Assembly (NCBI GenBank): GCA_002379985.1
Contig: DFVG01000047.1
Location: forward strand, 1-64,000
DNA from: Flavobacteriaceae bacterium UBA4166
GTDB lineage: Bacteria; Bacteroidota; Bacteroidia; Flavobacteriales; Flavobacteriaceae
Direction: 5' to 3'
DNA: 64,000 nt
Shown here: positions 1-9,214 of the stretch, in pieces
Position numbering within the stretch: position 1 is the first letter of the stretch
Layout of the letters: every line of letters begins with the position of its first letter
The notes under the pieces: model-generated
What the model was told of the DNA's origin: nothing
Seen by the model: the letters and a program-made list of their open reading frames with translations, nothing else
The model's database searches: none
Position numbers and translations under genes: made by a program

Positions 1-560
1 CCACGAATGCTATTGAACACCTACGCGAGCGCTACGACATTCCTTTCATTGGAATCGAGCCTGCTATCAAACCGGCAGCCCTTCAGACCCAAACGAAAAG
101 CATTGGAATTTTAGCCACCAAAGGAACCCTAAGCAGCGCCTTGTTCCATCAAACGGCAGAAGCTTTTACTAAAGATATTTCCGTCATAGAAATTGTGGGA
201 GAAGGATTGGTGCCTCTTATTGAAGCGGGTGCAATGAATTCAGAAGAAACGAAAAAACTATTAGCACAGTACATGGCGCCCATGCTCGCCGCGAATATTG
301 ACCACCTTGTTCTTGGCTGTAGCCATTATCCTTTTCTCATTCCGCAACTAAAAGAATTGTTGCCTCCTCATGTACAAATTATAGATTCTGGTGCGGCTGT
401 AGCACGACAAACGAAAGCAGTGCTCGAAAAGAATGGATTGCAAACTACAAACAGTGAGTTACCCAATCTTCAATTTTATACAAATCAAGATCCTGCTACC
501 CTGCAAGAACTGTTGCGTGATGTCAAAACAAATGTTGCCATTGAAGCCATTGATTTTTAG
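1..560 (+). CDS. murI: Glutamate racemase, 5' end cut by window edge
   Basis: MurI interconverts L- and D-glutamate in the cytoplasm for peptidoglycan synthesis. The frame is open from base 3, so the gene begins before the window. The first visible residues, TNAIEHLRERYDIPFIGIEP, normally follow the first catalytic cysteine (ACNT), which is therefore just outside. The second catalytic cysteine is present in LGCSHYPFL, and the GIEPAIKPA and LATKGT segments also fit the family. The first internal ATG-like start at base 141 is not the real start. The stop codon TAG abuts the stop codon of the convergent response regulator gene with no spacer. Identity is firm from family motifs; only about the C-terminal two thirds is visible. 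Confidence 0.93.
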   Translation, partial: TNAIEHLRERYDIPFIGIEPAIKPAALQTQTKSIGILATKGTLSSALFHQTAEAFTKDISVIEIVGEGLVPLIEAGAMNSEETKKLLAQYMAPMLAANIDHLVLGCSHYPFLIPQLKELLPPHVQIIDSGAAVARQTKAVLEKNGLQTTNSELPNLQFYTNQDPATLQELLRDVKTNVAIEAIDF

Positions 561-1292
561 CTACGTAAAGTAATTAAGGAGTTCTTTTTTGCGCGACGGA
601 CTTACCATAATTTCTTTTCCGGAATGTAACACCACACTTCCGCCTTTACCCTTTCGGTATTCGGTCACGGCATTCACATTCACCAAATACGATTTGTGTA
701 CTCGCGCAAAACCAAACTCCGCCAACAGATCTTCAAAGTACTTCAAGGTCTTACTCACCAATTTTTGGCCTTTTTCAAGATGAATGTGGGTATAGTTATC
801 GTCTGCCTGACAATACAAAATATCCTTCACCTCTAATACTTCAAACCCTTGTTGCACCGGAATGGTGATCTTTCCTGAAACCTGAGAATGGGTGGTTTTT
901 AACACCGAATCCTCCAACACAATTTCCTTCTCTTTAATCTCATGAACGTAATCTACTGCTGCAATCAATTTATCGATGGAAATAGGCTTTAAAATATAAT
1001 AAGAAGCGTGCGCATTGAGCGCATCGATCGCATAATGATCGTAGGCGGTTACAAAAACCGTTTCAAATTGACGGTCGCCCACCTGATCGAGCAGATCAAA
1101 AGCGTTTCCGTAAGGCATCTCTACATCTAGAAAAACTAAATCTAAGGCGTGATTTCGAATTAATTTCAACGCTTCTTCCACATTGGCTGCTTCGCCCACT
1201 ATGGATACCTTCGGGCAGTATTTCTGAAGGTAGTTCTTCAGAATCTCTCTACTGGTTTCTTCGTCTTCTACGATGATGGTTTGCAGCTTCAT
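561..1292 (-). CDS. LytTR-family response regulator
   Basis: A 243-residue two-component response regulator. The N-terminal receiver domain (about 1-120) has the acidic pair E9/D10, the phospho-acceptor D56 in VFLDVEMP and the conserved lysine in ILKPI. The C-terminal part (about 143-243) is a LytTR DNA-binding domain, shown by ILYCQADDNYTHIHL and ARVHKSYLVNV. It starts one base after the stop of the upstream histidine kinase, so the two are surely co-transcribed and form a LytS/LytR-type pair. Target genes cannot be told from the sequence. Its stop codon is back to back with that of murI. Confidence 0.93.
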   Translation of the reverse strand: MKLQTIIVEDEETSREILKNYLQKYCPKVSIVGEAANVEEALKLIRNHALDLVFLDVEMPYGNAFDLLDQVGDRQFETVFVTAYDHYAIDALNAHASYYILKPISIDKLIAAVDYVHEIKEKEIVLEDSVLKTTHSQVSGKITIPVQQGFEVLEVKDILYCQADDNYTHIHLEKGQKLVSKTLKYFEDLLAEFGFARVHKSYLVNVNAVTEYRKGKGGSVVLHSGKEIMVSPSRKKELLNYFT

Positions 1293-1293
1293 A

Positions 1294-3507
1294 TCAATCT
1301 TTTTTTACGAGTAGTACTACCTTAGTCCCTTCTTCATTGTCAAAAACATTTTCAATGGTAACGTCTACCTTGTCTTTATACATTTGATTAAGAATGGCTA
1401 TTCGCTTTTGGATATTTCCCATTCCTTTGCTTTTTTGCTTTTTTTGATGTTCGGTTTTTAAGGCTTTTGACTTCTTTCGGCCAATCCCGTCATCGATGAT
1501 CTCAATCACTACAGTTTCGGTATCACGTTGGGTAAACCGAATGTTTAAATTGCCTTTTTCTTCCTTATAGCGCAATCCGTGCCACACTGCGTTTTCTACG
1601 TAGGGCTGAAGCAACATAGGAGGAATTACAAATTGATCGACAGCCAGAGACTCTTCTACATGAATTTCGTAATCAAACTTATCTTGAAACCTAAAATGTT
1701 CTAACTTCACATAGAGTCGAAGAAGCTCAATCTCTTTTGATAACGGAATAAAATCTTCTTCACTATTCTCCAATACCGAGCGCATTAACTGAGAAAATTC
1801 ACTGAGATATTTATTCGCAGCACGTTCGTCATTACGTGCAATGAAGCTATTGACAGAATTCAAGGCATTAAAGATAAAATGTGGATTCATCTGTGTCCGC
1901 AACGATTTTAACGCCAGTAGATTGTTGGCGTACTTTTGTTGTCGCACGCTTTTATACTGATTGTACGCCATCCATAAGAACAATAACGCAATCATGATTA
2001 AAGAACCGATGATCCAACGTTGTACACGATTGTTCTTTTCGATCAATTCTTGATTCTCAAACGCTAATTGATACCGACTCTCATTGAGCTCTCTTTCATT
2101 TTCAAGTCCGGCAATTCTGCTCTGCTTGAGAGCCATTTCTTTGCTGAAACGGGCTGCCTGTGAGAGCTCTTGTTCTTTTTTCACGTACAATTCGTTGACT
2201 ACCTCAGCATAATTTTCATACGATTCTGCAGCTTTGCCGAAGTTTCCGATATCGCGATAGATCTCCGAAAGTTTTCGCGTCGCGTCTTTTTTGACCACCA
2301 GATCTTCGTTTTTTTCGGCCTCTTCAATACTTTTCTCCAAAAAAGGGATTGCTTCTTCATATTTATCTTGTGCTACATAGGCACTGGCGATCTTGTAGTT
2401 TTGTCGTTGTGGGGTAAGCGGACTCGCAACATCTGTTTCAGCAGGAGCACTACTTAGGTCATCTAACTCACTTAACGTTTCTTGCCGAAGCTGAATTTCT
2501 TTCTCGAAATCTTGATTCTGATTATAAAAATCGGCTACTCTATTCTTTTCTGTCGCAGCACGCGTCTTGTTTTCACGGTTTGCTAAATTCAGTGAATTAT
2601 CAAAATACCCTTCGGCTTCTTCCACGGCACCTCCTTGCGCATACGCTTCTCCTATCTTCGAGTTGAGATCGGTTACTTTTGGAGTGATCTTGTATTGTTT
2701 GGCCAATGACAATCCCTGTTGGTAGCTGGACACACTATTGACAATATCATCAATGGCCTTATAAACATCACCTAACCCCTCATAGATCACAACGCGCTGA
2801 TAGTTTGAGATAGATTGTTTTAACAATGACTCATAGGTGGCGATGCTTTCCTGGTAATTACTATTCATCATATAAGCGTTCGCAAGCTTCAACCTTCTTT
2901 CGGTGGTGTTTTGTGCATCCAAGCTTCGCTTATAGTTCGCAATGGCCAAATCGTATTGTTGCCAGTAGGCATTTATATCTCCTAAAGTGGTAAACGCGGT
3001 AGCATTTTGAGTACGAGAGGCACCTTTTGCCGCGACTGCTTCTAATGCTTGTGTTACAAAACCAATACTTTTGGGGGCATCCGTCTTCAAATAATAACGG
3101 GCAGAATCCATGTACACCTTGAAATAGTCTACATTTTTGTTGCGTGCTATTTTTTTGATAGCTGCATTTCCAGTCGTGGCGGGAACTGCTTTTACGGTGA
3201 CACGCTGCCGATCCACTACCGTATAGTAAACGGTTTCAAACGCATCGCTTTTAATGACGAGCTCGTCACCAATACTTGCTTTGATTCGAAATTCTCCGGC
3301 ATTGTTGGTGGTAGCGTACTCTTTTCCGGTGATCTCTATGTTCACCTTCGGTATGGGAAGATCTGTTTCAGCATCAACTACTTGACCATTGAGCATAAAG
3401 GTAGGGCGTGATGAAACGGATTCGGTACTGCGTACCTGACCATAAGCGTGTGGTGTTCCGAAGAGAACTCCTAAAAAAAACACGATATAAACAATACGTC
3501 TTAACAT
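1294..3507 (-). CDS. LytS-type sensor histidine kinase with CarboxypepD_reg-like and TPR domains
   Basis: A 737-residue membrane sensor kinase. I chose the ATG at 3507 because it begins a clean signal peptide (MLRRIVYIVFFLGVLFG, ending near AYGQ); the longer frame adds ten unlikely residues. Order: signal peptide; a CarboxypepD_reg-like beta domain (about 37-105, GQVVDAETDLPIPKVNIEI); a long TPR array (about 140-440); a coiled coil; one transmembrane helix (WIIGSLIMIALLFLWMAY); then the His_kinase domain with the H-box NPHFIFNALN and a HATPase with QPYVENAVWHGL and IDDGIG. The periplasmic TPRs probably sense a protein or peptide signal, which is inference. It pairs with the response regulator one base downstream. 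Confidence 0.9.
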   Translation of the reverse strand: MLRRIVYIVFFLGVLFGTPHAYGQVRSTESVSSRPTFMLNGQVVDAETDLPIPKVNIEITGKEYATTNNAGEFRIKASIGDELVIKSDAFETVYYTVVDRQRVTVKAVPATTGNAAIKKIARNKNVDYFKVYMDSARYYLKTDAPKSIGFVTQALEAVAAKGASRTQNATAFTTLGDINAYWQQYDLAIANYKRSLDAQNTTERRLKLANAYMMNSNYQESIATYESLLKQSISNYQRVVIYEGLGDVYKAIDDIVNSVSSYQQGLSLAKQYKITPKVTDLNSKIGEAYAQGGAVEEAEGYFDNSLNLANRENKTRAATEKNRVADFYNQNQDFEKEIQLRQETLSELDDLSSAPAETDVASPLTPQRQNYKIASAYVAQDKYEEAIPFLEKSIEEAEKNEDLVVKKDATRKLSEIYRDIGNFGKAAESYENYAEVVNELYVKKEQELSQAARFSKEMALKQSRIAGLENERELNESRYQLAFENQELIEKNNRVQRWIIGSLIMIALLFLWMAYNQYKSVRQQKYANNLLALKSLRTQMNPHFIFNALNSVNSFIARNDERAANKYLSEFSQLMRSVLENSEEDFIPLSKEIELLRLYVKLEHFRFQDKFDYEIHVEESLAVDQFVIPPMLLQPYVENAVWHGLRYKEEKGNLNIRFTQRDTETVVIEIIDDGIGRKKSKALKTEHQKKQKSKGMGNIQKRIAILNQMYKDKVDVTIENVFDNEEGTKVVLLVKKD

Positions 3508-3700
3508 GATTTGGTAAACATACGCAGTTTGTTGCACATCTTAAAACGCACTTCTTTCGATTAGAGGTATACCAACGCTCAAAAAAGAACCTTCCCTCAT
3601 TCAAAAGACAGTTTTACGCACCGAAATCCCGCTTGCCCTTATTCAGACTTTTTCCTTACAAAAGATCGCGGTAGGTTTACCTCATCAAAATTTGAAAACA

Positions 3701-4849
3701 ATGAAACGATTTATCACCTTGATGCTTATTGCCGGTATGAGTTGGGTAGCTTGTAAAGCTGAAAACAACAGCCCAGAACCCCTTGCCGACAAAACACACA
3801 CCCCCGCTCCCGTAAAACAACACTTTATAAAAGTAGCCTTGCTTTTGGACACCAGTAATAGTATGGATGGACTCATAGATCAAGCCAAAGCACAATTGTG
3901 GGAAATCGTCAACGAACTTTCGTATGCCAAATGTCGCGGCGAACGCCCCAATTTACAGATTGCCTTATATGAGTATGGAAACGACCGACTGAGTGAGCGC
4001 AATGGGTTTATTCGTAAAATTTTAGGCTTCACCACCGATCTCGATGATGTATCAGAGCAACTATTCTCATTGACCACCAATGGCGGAAGCGAATATTGCG
4101 GCACCGTGATCGATGCCTCCTTGAAAGAATTAGACTGGGGACGCGATGCCGATGACCTTAAAATGATCTTCATTGCCGGAAACGAACCCTTTTCTCAAGG
4201 AAAAATCGATTATAGAGATGCCGCGGAACAAGCCAAAGAAAAAGATGTTGTAGTGAATACTATTTTTTGCGGTGCGTATGAACATGGGGTTGCCTCTTAC
4301 TGGAAAGACGGCGCCACCATTACTTATGGAGATTATTTGGCCATCAACCATAATCAAGCCACCGTGCATGTGCCTTCTCCTTATGATGATATGATTCTGC
4401 AATTGAATGTAAAGCTCAATAACACCTACATTCCTTATGGTTCCGCAGGGCGAAGAAAATATGAAAAGCAGCAGACACAAGATATGAATGCCGAAGAATA
4501 CAGCAAGGCAAACGCCGTCAGCAGAACCGTTGCTAAAGGCTCACATATGTATAAGAACAGTACATGGGACTTGGTGGATGCTGAAAAGGAAGCTGATTTT
4601 AATTATTCCGAACTAAAAAAAGAACAACTTCCAGAAGCACTTCAAAAGAAATCTACCGGGGAGATCAAGAAATACGTTGCTAAAAAAAGAAAAGAACGTG
4701 AAGCCATACAAGCTGAAATAGCCTCCTTGAACAAAAAACGAAGAGATTTTCTAGCGGAAAAAAAACGCAGTGGTGACAATGCGTTGGAAGATGCAATGAT
4801 CACGGCATTGAAGAAACAAGCAAAACGTAAAGAGTATACTTGGAACTAG
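3701..4849 (+). CDS. vWA-domain lipoprotein
   Basis: A 382-residue protein of unknown role. The ATG at 3701 is preferred over an in-frame TTG at 3692. The N-terminus is a lipoprotein-like signal (MKRFITLMLIAGMSWVACK, lipid cysteine at 18 in a somewhat loose lipobox). A von Willebrand factor A domain follows, with the MIDAS signature DTSNS near residue 50, so divalent-metal-dependent protein binding is likely. The last 80 residues are highly basic and predicted helical or coiled coil (KKYVAKKRKERE, KKQAKRKEYTWN). It stands alone between the sensor kinase, which diverges from it, and nifU, and is closed by its own terminator. I recognise the fold but no named family. Confidence 0.85.
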   Translation: MKRFITLMLIAGMSWVACKAENNSPEPLADKTHTPAPVKQHFIKVALLLDTSNSMDGLIDQAKAQLWEIVNELSYAKCRGERPNLQIALYEYGNDRLSERNGFIRKILGFTTDLDDVSEQLFSLTTNGGSEYCGTVIDASLKELDWGRDADDLKMIFIAGNEPFSQGKIDYRDAAEQAKEKDVVVNTIFCGAYEHGVASYWKDGATITYGDYLAINHNQATVHVPSPYDDMILQLNVKLNNTYIPYGSAGRRKYEKQQTQDMNAEEYSKANAVSRTVAKGSHMYKNSTWDLVDAEKEADFNYSELKKEQLPEALQKKSTGEIKKYVAKKRKEREAIQAEIASLNKKRRDFLAEKKRSGDNALEDAMITALKKQAKRKEYTWN

Positions 4850-4873
4850 TTGGAGGGAGTTCTTAGTAAAATG

Positions 4874-4908
4874 ACAGTGTAACGGATTTCCCGTTGCGCT
4901 GTTTTTTT
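4874..4908 (+). terminator. Intrinsic terminator of the vWA gene
   Basis: A 12-bp stem with two G-U pairs (4874-4885 with 4891-4902) and a 5-base loop is followed by an unbroken run of T to 4908. It lies 24 bases after the vWA stop codon. Confidence 0.88.
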
Positions 4909-4962
4909 GATTGTAATCTGTCGATTATATAAGGTCTTATTTCAAAGCTGCATTCCTTTCAG

Positions 4963-4970
4963 TATCTTTG
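4963..4970 (+). promoter_or_regulatory. Bacteroidota -7 promoter box for nifU
   Basis: TATCTTTG matches the TAnnTTTG -7 consensus exactly and lies 14 bases before the chosen nifU start. A TTC, not TTG, sits 19 bases upstream at 4941, so the -33 element is weak. The box supports the ATG at 4985 over a longer frame from 4907. Confidence 0.65.
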
Positions 4971-4984
4971 CACAAAATTTGTGT

Positions 4985-5890
4985 ATGAGCCAGTATACTA
5001 TCGAAATACAACCTACGTCCAACCCTAATATCGTAAAATTTGTAGCCAATTCTTTTTTAACGAGAGGAACGAGCTATGAATTTGAAAATATAGATGCCGC
5101 CACTCCAAGTCCGATTGCCCAAGAGCTATTTTACCTGCCTTTCGTGAAGACGGTATACATCGCCCAAAATTTCATCGCTGTTGAAAAATTCAATATTGTA
5201 GCATGGGATGGTGTACAGGAGGAAGTAGCGAATGCTATTGCCGAATATTTAAATAGCGGAAAAGCCGTCATCCTGCAAACCGAAGCGACACCAAAAGTAC
5301 CGGTGACCGTTTATGCAGAAAGCACGCCAAACCCTACGGTGATGAAATTCGTTGCCAACAAAGCACTTGCAGATGGCACATTCGAGTTTAAGAGTATCGA
5401 CGATACCCAGCATGCGCCGTTAGCACAAGCGCTTTTTAATTTCCCATTCGTAAAAGAGGTCTTCATTAGTGCGAATTATGTTTCCGTAATGAAATATGAT
5501 ATGGCGTCTTGGGAGGATATCTCTATGGAATTGCGTGAGTTTGTAAAAACATATCTAGAAGCTGAAAAGCCTGTGCTGGAAGACGCTATTCTGAAACAAA
5601 ACAAACAACAAACTCCCAATGCTAACGCGGCTGCTTCAAAGGAGCCTTCAGAAATTGACAAAGAAATCATTCAAATTCTAGATGAATATGTTCGTCCTGC
5701 TGTGGCAGGTGATGGCGGACACATTGCCTTTGACTCTTTCAATGAAAACACCAAAACGGTTCGCGTAATACTGCAAGGCGCTTGTAGTGGATGCCCTTCT
5801 TCTACTGTGACCTTGAAAAATGGGATTGAAACCATGCTGCGCGAAATGATGCAAGGGAGGGTGCAAACAGTAGAGGCCATCAACGGATAA
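4985..5890 (+). CDS. NifU family Fe-S cluster scaffold with two N-terminal Nfu domains
   Basis: A 301-residue cytoplasmic protein that probably carries or transfers iron-sulfur clusters. It has two consecutive Nfu_N-type domains (about 1-95 and 103-200), recognisable by the repeated pattern NP-KFVAN and PLAQxLFxxPFVK. After a Gln/Asn/Ala-rich linker comes a C-terminal NifU domain (about 222-301) with the cluster-binding pair C267 and C270 in GACSGCPSS. The start at ATG 4985 removes 26 residues of upstream frame and fits the -7 box. It is followed by dodecin after about 77 bases. No linked suf or isc genes are in the window, so the client proteins are unknown. Confidence 0.92.
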   Translation: MSQYTIEIQPTSNPNIVKFVANSFLTRGTSYEFENIDAATPSPIAQELFYLPFVKTVYIAQNFIAVEKFNIVAWDGVQEEVANAIAEYLNSGKAVILQTEATPKVPVTVYAESTPNPTVMKFVANKALADGTFEFKSIDDTQHAPLAQALFNFPFVKEVFISANYVSVMKYDMASWEDISMELREFVKTYLEAEKPVLEDAILKQNKQQTPNANAAASKEPSEIDKEIIQILDEYVRPAVAGDGGHIAFDSFNENTKTVRVILQGACSGCPSSTVTLKNGIETMLREMMQGRVQTVEAING

Positions 5891-5967
5891 TTCAGCTTTA
5901 ACGGTCTTTTATAATACATCCCCTCTGGTTTTTCGTATCTTGATGATTCATTAAAAATCAACACATT

Positions 5968-6168
5968 ATGGCCGTTTTAAAAGTAATTGAAGTGCTCGCC
6001 AACTCCACCAAAAGTTGGGAGGACGCTACGAAAAATGCAGTAAAGCAAGCTGCTAAAAGTGTAAAACATGTGCGCTCTGTATACGTGAAAGAAATGAGCG
6101 CAAACGTTAATGGAGATGATATCACCGAATACAGGGTCAATGTCAAAATTACTTTTGAAGTGAAGTAA
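5968..6168 (+). CDS. Dodecin family flavin-binding protein
   Basis: A 66-residue small protein. Dodecins form hollow dodecamers that store or buffer flavins. The sequence covers the whole family fold: first strand MAVLKVIEVLANS, the helix beginning with the flavin-stacking tryptophan in KSWEDATKNAVKQA, and strands with EYRVNVKITFEV. Length is normal. An imperfect -7 box (TATCTTGA, 5936-5943) lies before the gene and a strong terminator after it, so it is probably monocistronic or the tail of the nifU transcript. Confidence 0.93.
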   Translation: MAVLKVIEVLANSTKSWEDATKNAVKQAAKSVKHVRSVYVKEMSANVNGDDITEYRVNVKITFEVK

Positions 6169-6185
6169 TCTTCCTAAAAATCTTT

Positions 6186-6227
6186 AAAATACGTTTTTGA
6201 ATGTTCAAAAGCGTATTTTTGTTTTTT
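6186..6227 (+). terminator. Intrinsic terminator of dodecin gene
   Basis: A 16-base inverted repeat (6186-6201 with 6204-6219) has one G-U pair and is followed by a T-rich run. The arms are separated by only two bases, so the innermost pairs must open. The right arm also contains the -7 box of the next gene. Confidence 0.8.
6214..6221 (+). promoter_or_regulatory. -7 promoter box for the DUF255 lipoprotein gene
   Basis: TATTTTTG is an exact TAnnTTTG match ending 17 bases before the ATG at 6239. It is embedded in the 3' arm of the dodecin terminator. A TTG exists at 6197, but at a short 14-base spacing. Confidence 0.5.
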
Positions 6228-6238
6228 AGTCCTACTCC

Positions 6239-8347
6239 ATGAGATATTATTTCTTATTAGGCTTTCTATTATTCTTAGTTGGCTGCAAAAAAACTTCCGA
6301 AACTGCTGTGGAACAACATGCCTACACAAACGAATTGATACACGAAACGAGTCCGTATTTACTGCAACATGCACACAATCCGGTACAGTGGAGGCCGTGG
6401 AATGAAACCACGCTGCAAAAAGCACAGGAAGAAAACAAATTAATGATTATTAGTATTGGCTACGCTGCGTGCCACTGGTGCCATGTGATGGAGCGAGAAA
6501 CGTTTGAAGATTCTACTGCCGCCGCCGTTATGAATGAACATTTTATCTCGGTCAAGGTAGATCGTGAAGAACGCCCAGATGTAGATCAGATCTACATTAA
6601 CGCTGTTCAATTGATGAAAGGCACTGCCGGTTGGCCGTTGAACGTGATCGCCTTGCCTAACGGAAAACCGGTTTGGGGAGGCACTTATTTTCAGAAGGAA
6701 GAATGGATCAGCTCAATTGAAGAAATTCAACGACTCTATGAAGAAGATCCTCAGAAAATGCAAGAATATGCAGATCGCTTGGCGGAAGGAATTAAAAGTA
6801 TCGATCTGATCGAACGAAATACGGATGAAGTTGATTTTAGTCAGTATAACACAGAATCTCTTCTCACCAAATGGACAGAGCGCTTTGACCACACTTATGG
6901 CGGTTACACTCGGGCCCCAAAATTTATGATGCCCAATCATTGGGAATTTCTACTCAGACAGGCGGTTCGAGAAAACGATAGTGCGCTACTCAACCATGTG
7001 ACCTTCACATTAGACAAGATGGCATATGGCGGTATTTACGATCATATTGGAGGTGGGTTTTCGCGGTATAGCACCGATTTGCGTTGGCATGTTCCACATT
7101 TTGAAAAGATGCTGTATGACAATGCACAGTTAGTCACCCTTTACAGTGAAGCCTATCAAGCGACCCAAAAGCCATTGTATAAAGAGATTGTTTCTGAAAC
7201 ATTGGAGTTTATCGCACGAGAAATGACCCACGAGAATGGTGCCTTCTACTCCTCGCTGGATGCTGATAGTGAAACCGAAGCCGGTGCACTAGAGGAAGGA
7301 GCGTTTTATATTTATTCCGAAGAAGAACTGAAAAAATTGCTGGGAGCCGACTATGACACTTTTGCCAAATACTATAACGTCAATGAAAATGGTTATTGGG
7401 CGGAAGAAGAGGCGTATGTGCTATTAAGATTACAGTCGGATGCTGAAATGGCCACGGCGTTAAACCTAACGCCTTCAGAACTTCAACAAAAGAAAGCGTC
7501 CTGGAAAAAGACACTTTTTGAATACCGAAACAAACGTACGCAACCTCGTTTAGATGACAAGACACTTACCTCTTGGAACGGTTTGATGATCAGCGGATAT
7601 GTCGCTGCTTATAAAGCCTTTCAGGAACCTTCTTATCTAGAGGCTGCCAAGAAGAATGCCCTTTTTATCGAAAAGCAACAATTGCAAAACAACGGGGCCT
7701 TATATCACACCTTTAAAGATGGTAGTAGTAGCATTAACGGCTATTTAGAAGATTATGCCGCTGTTGTTCAAGCCTATATCGACCTATATGAAGTCACACA
7801 AGAATCGAAGTGGCTTAGTCTTTCTAAACAAATGACAGAATACGCGTTTACCCATTTTCATGATGATGCCTCGGGGATGTTCTATTTCACTTCAGATGAA
7901 GACAAAGCATTAGTTTCACGAAGTTTTGAGTATCGCGATAATGTGATTCCATCTTCTAACTCTATCATGGCGCACAATCTGTTTTTGCTTTCTCACTATT
8001 TCGATATGCCGAAATATGGAGCCACGGCAAAGCAGATGTTACAAAATGTGCAGCAGGAGCTAGAAAAATATCCTGACAGCTTTTCAAACTGGATCGATCT
8101 ATTGGCGAACTATCAATCACCGTTTTACGAACTTGTGGTAGTAGGACCCGAAGCTCCTGAGAAGATCAAGGAAATGAGTTCGCATTATCTTCCGCATGTA
8201 CTTTTGGCGGGGAGCACTAAAAAAGATGATGCTTATCTTTTAGAAGGACGCTATGTAGAAGGTGAAACGTATATCTATGTTTGTGTGAACAATACCTGCA
8301 AACTCCCAATGAAGGAAACAACAAAAGCATTAACCTCAATTAAATAA
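6239..8347 (+). CDS. Thioredoxin-domain lipoprotein of the YyaL/SSP411 (DUF255) family
   Basis: A 702-residue protein. The N-terminal lipoprotein signal ends at C16 (FLVGCKK). A thioredoxin-like DUF255 domain (about 28-190) carries the CxxC pair C78/C81 in AACHWCHVM and family landmarks [14 protein letters not shown] and DREERPDVD. The rest (about 210-690) is an alpha-alpha barrel resembling N-acylglucosamine 2-epimerase or six-hairpin glycosidases, with [14 protein letters not shown] and [11 protein letters not shown]. The biochemical activity of this family is not settled; a redox or sugar-related role in the periplasm is inference. Length is typical. The mscS gene follows after 18 bases and is probably co-transcribed. 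Confidence 0.9.
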   Translation: MRYYFLLGFLLFLVGCKKTSETAVEQHAYTNELIHETSPYLLQHAHNPVQWRPWNETTLQKAQEENKLMIISIGYAACHWCHVMERETFEDSTAAAVMNEHFISVKVDREERPDVDQIYINAVQLMKGTAGWPLNVIALPNGKPVWGGTYFQKEEWISSIEEIQRLYEEDPQKMQEYADRLAEGIKSIDLIERNTDEVDFSQYNTESLLTKWTERFDHTYGGYTRAPKFMMPNHWEFLLRQAVRENDSALLNHVTFTLDKMAYGGIYDHIGGGFSRYSTDLRWHVPHFEKMLYDNAQLVTLYSEAYQATQKPLYKEIVSETLEFIAREMTHENGAFYSSLDADSETEAGALEEGAFYIYSEEELKKLLGADYDTFAKYYNVNENGYWAEEEAYVLLRLQSDAEMATALNLTPSELQQKKASWKKTLFEYRNKRTQPRLDDKTLTSWNGLMISGYVAAYKAFQEPSYLEAAKKNALFIEKQQLQNNGALYHTFKDGSSSINGYLEDYAAVVQAYIDLYEVTQESKWLSLSKQMTEYAFTHFHDDASGMFYFTSDEDKALVSRSFEYRDNVIPSSNSIMAHNLFLLSHYFDMPKYGATAKQMLQNVQQELEKYPDSFSNWIDLLANYQSPFYELVVVGPEAPEKIKEMSSHYLPHVLLAGSTKKDDAYLLEGRYVEGETYIYVCVNNTCKLPMKETTKALTSIK

Positions 8348-8365
8348 AAAGAACAAGAAACATCT

Positions 8366-9214
8366 ATGGACAAGTTTAAAAATATCGAAACCTATATTGA
8401 AGAATACGGCGAGAAATTAATCGACTTCTTACCTAGTTTGCTAGGAGCTATCGTGATGTTGATCGTCGGACTTTGGCTAATTCGATTTATAAACAAAGTG
8501 ATCGCCAAGTTTTTTCAACGAAAAGATTACGACATCACCCTAGAAAAGTTCATTGCCAGCTTGATCAATTGGGGACTTAAAATTTTATTATTTGTATTGG
8601 TGGTAAACCAACTTGGGGTAGAATCGGCTTCGCTTGTGGCTGTTATTGGTGCCGCCGGTTTGGCTGTGGGACTTGCCTTGCAAGGATCGTTGGCCAATTT
8701 TGCAGGTGGTGTACTTATCTTACTGCTAAAACCATTTAGGGTAGGTGATTTTATATCTGCTCAAGGAGTAGACGGTACGGTGAAGGAGATTTCAATTTTT
8801 CACACGCGCATTCTTACCTTCGGAAACCAAGAAGCGATCGTACCGAATGGAAAGCTTTCCAATGATAACATCGTTAATTATACCTCTCAAAGTATGCGTC
8901 GTGAGAATTTGATCTTCGGAATTTCATACGATGACGATGTGAAACTTGCCAAGGAAATTCTTCTAAATTTAGCCATGGAACAGGAAGCTATTCTGAAAAT
9001 TGAAGATAAAATGCCGATGATCGTTCTGGCCGAGTTGGGAGATAGCTCTGTTAACCTGTCACTGCGCTATTGGGCGCATATTGATGATTTCTGGGCACTT
9101 CGTTGGAATACTTTGGAAGAAGGGAAAAATCGTTTGGAAGCACAAGGTATCACCATCCCGTTCCCACAACGCGATGTACACCTATATGCTGAGAATGCGC
9201 CTAACCCGCAATAA
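8366..9214 (+). CDS. MscS-type small-conductance mechanosensitive channel
   Basis: A 282-residue inner-membrane channel that releases solutes on hypo-osmotic shock. Three transmembrane helices lie at about 17-41, 58-82 and 88-118. The third is the Gly/Ala-rich pore helix (GAAGLAVGLALQGSLANFAGG), followed by the beta domain start LLKPFRVGDFI and the NGKLSNDNIVNYT segment. Length is close to that of E. coli MscS. It probably shares a transcript with the DUF255 gene. Its last 14 bases overlap the 3' end of the convergent tsaB gene. Confidence 0.94.
   Translation: MDKFKNIETYIEEYGEKLIDFLPSLLGAIVMLIVGLWLIRFINKVIAKFFQRKDYDITLEKFIASLINWGLKILLFVLVVNQLGVESASLVAVIGAAGLAVGLALQGSLANFAGGVLILLLKPFRVGDFISAQGVDGTVKEISIFHTRILTFGNQEAIVPNGKLSNDNIVNYTSQSMRRENLIFGISYDDDVKLAKEILLNLAMEQEAILKIEDKMPMIVLAELGDSSVNLSLRYWAHIDDFWALRWNTLEEGKNRLEAQGITIPFPQRDVHLYAENAPNPQ

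Noticed and set aside
3514..3521. Near-match to a -7 box (TATGTTTA on the minus strand) before the sensor kinase
   Set aside because: Last base differs and no TTG lies 20 bases upstream, so I do not list it as a promoter.
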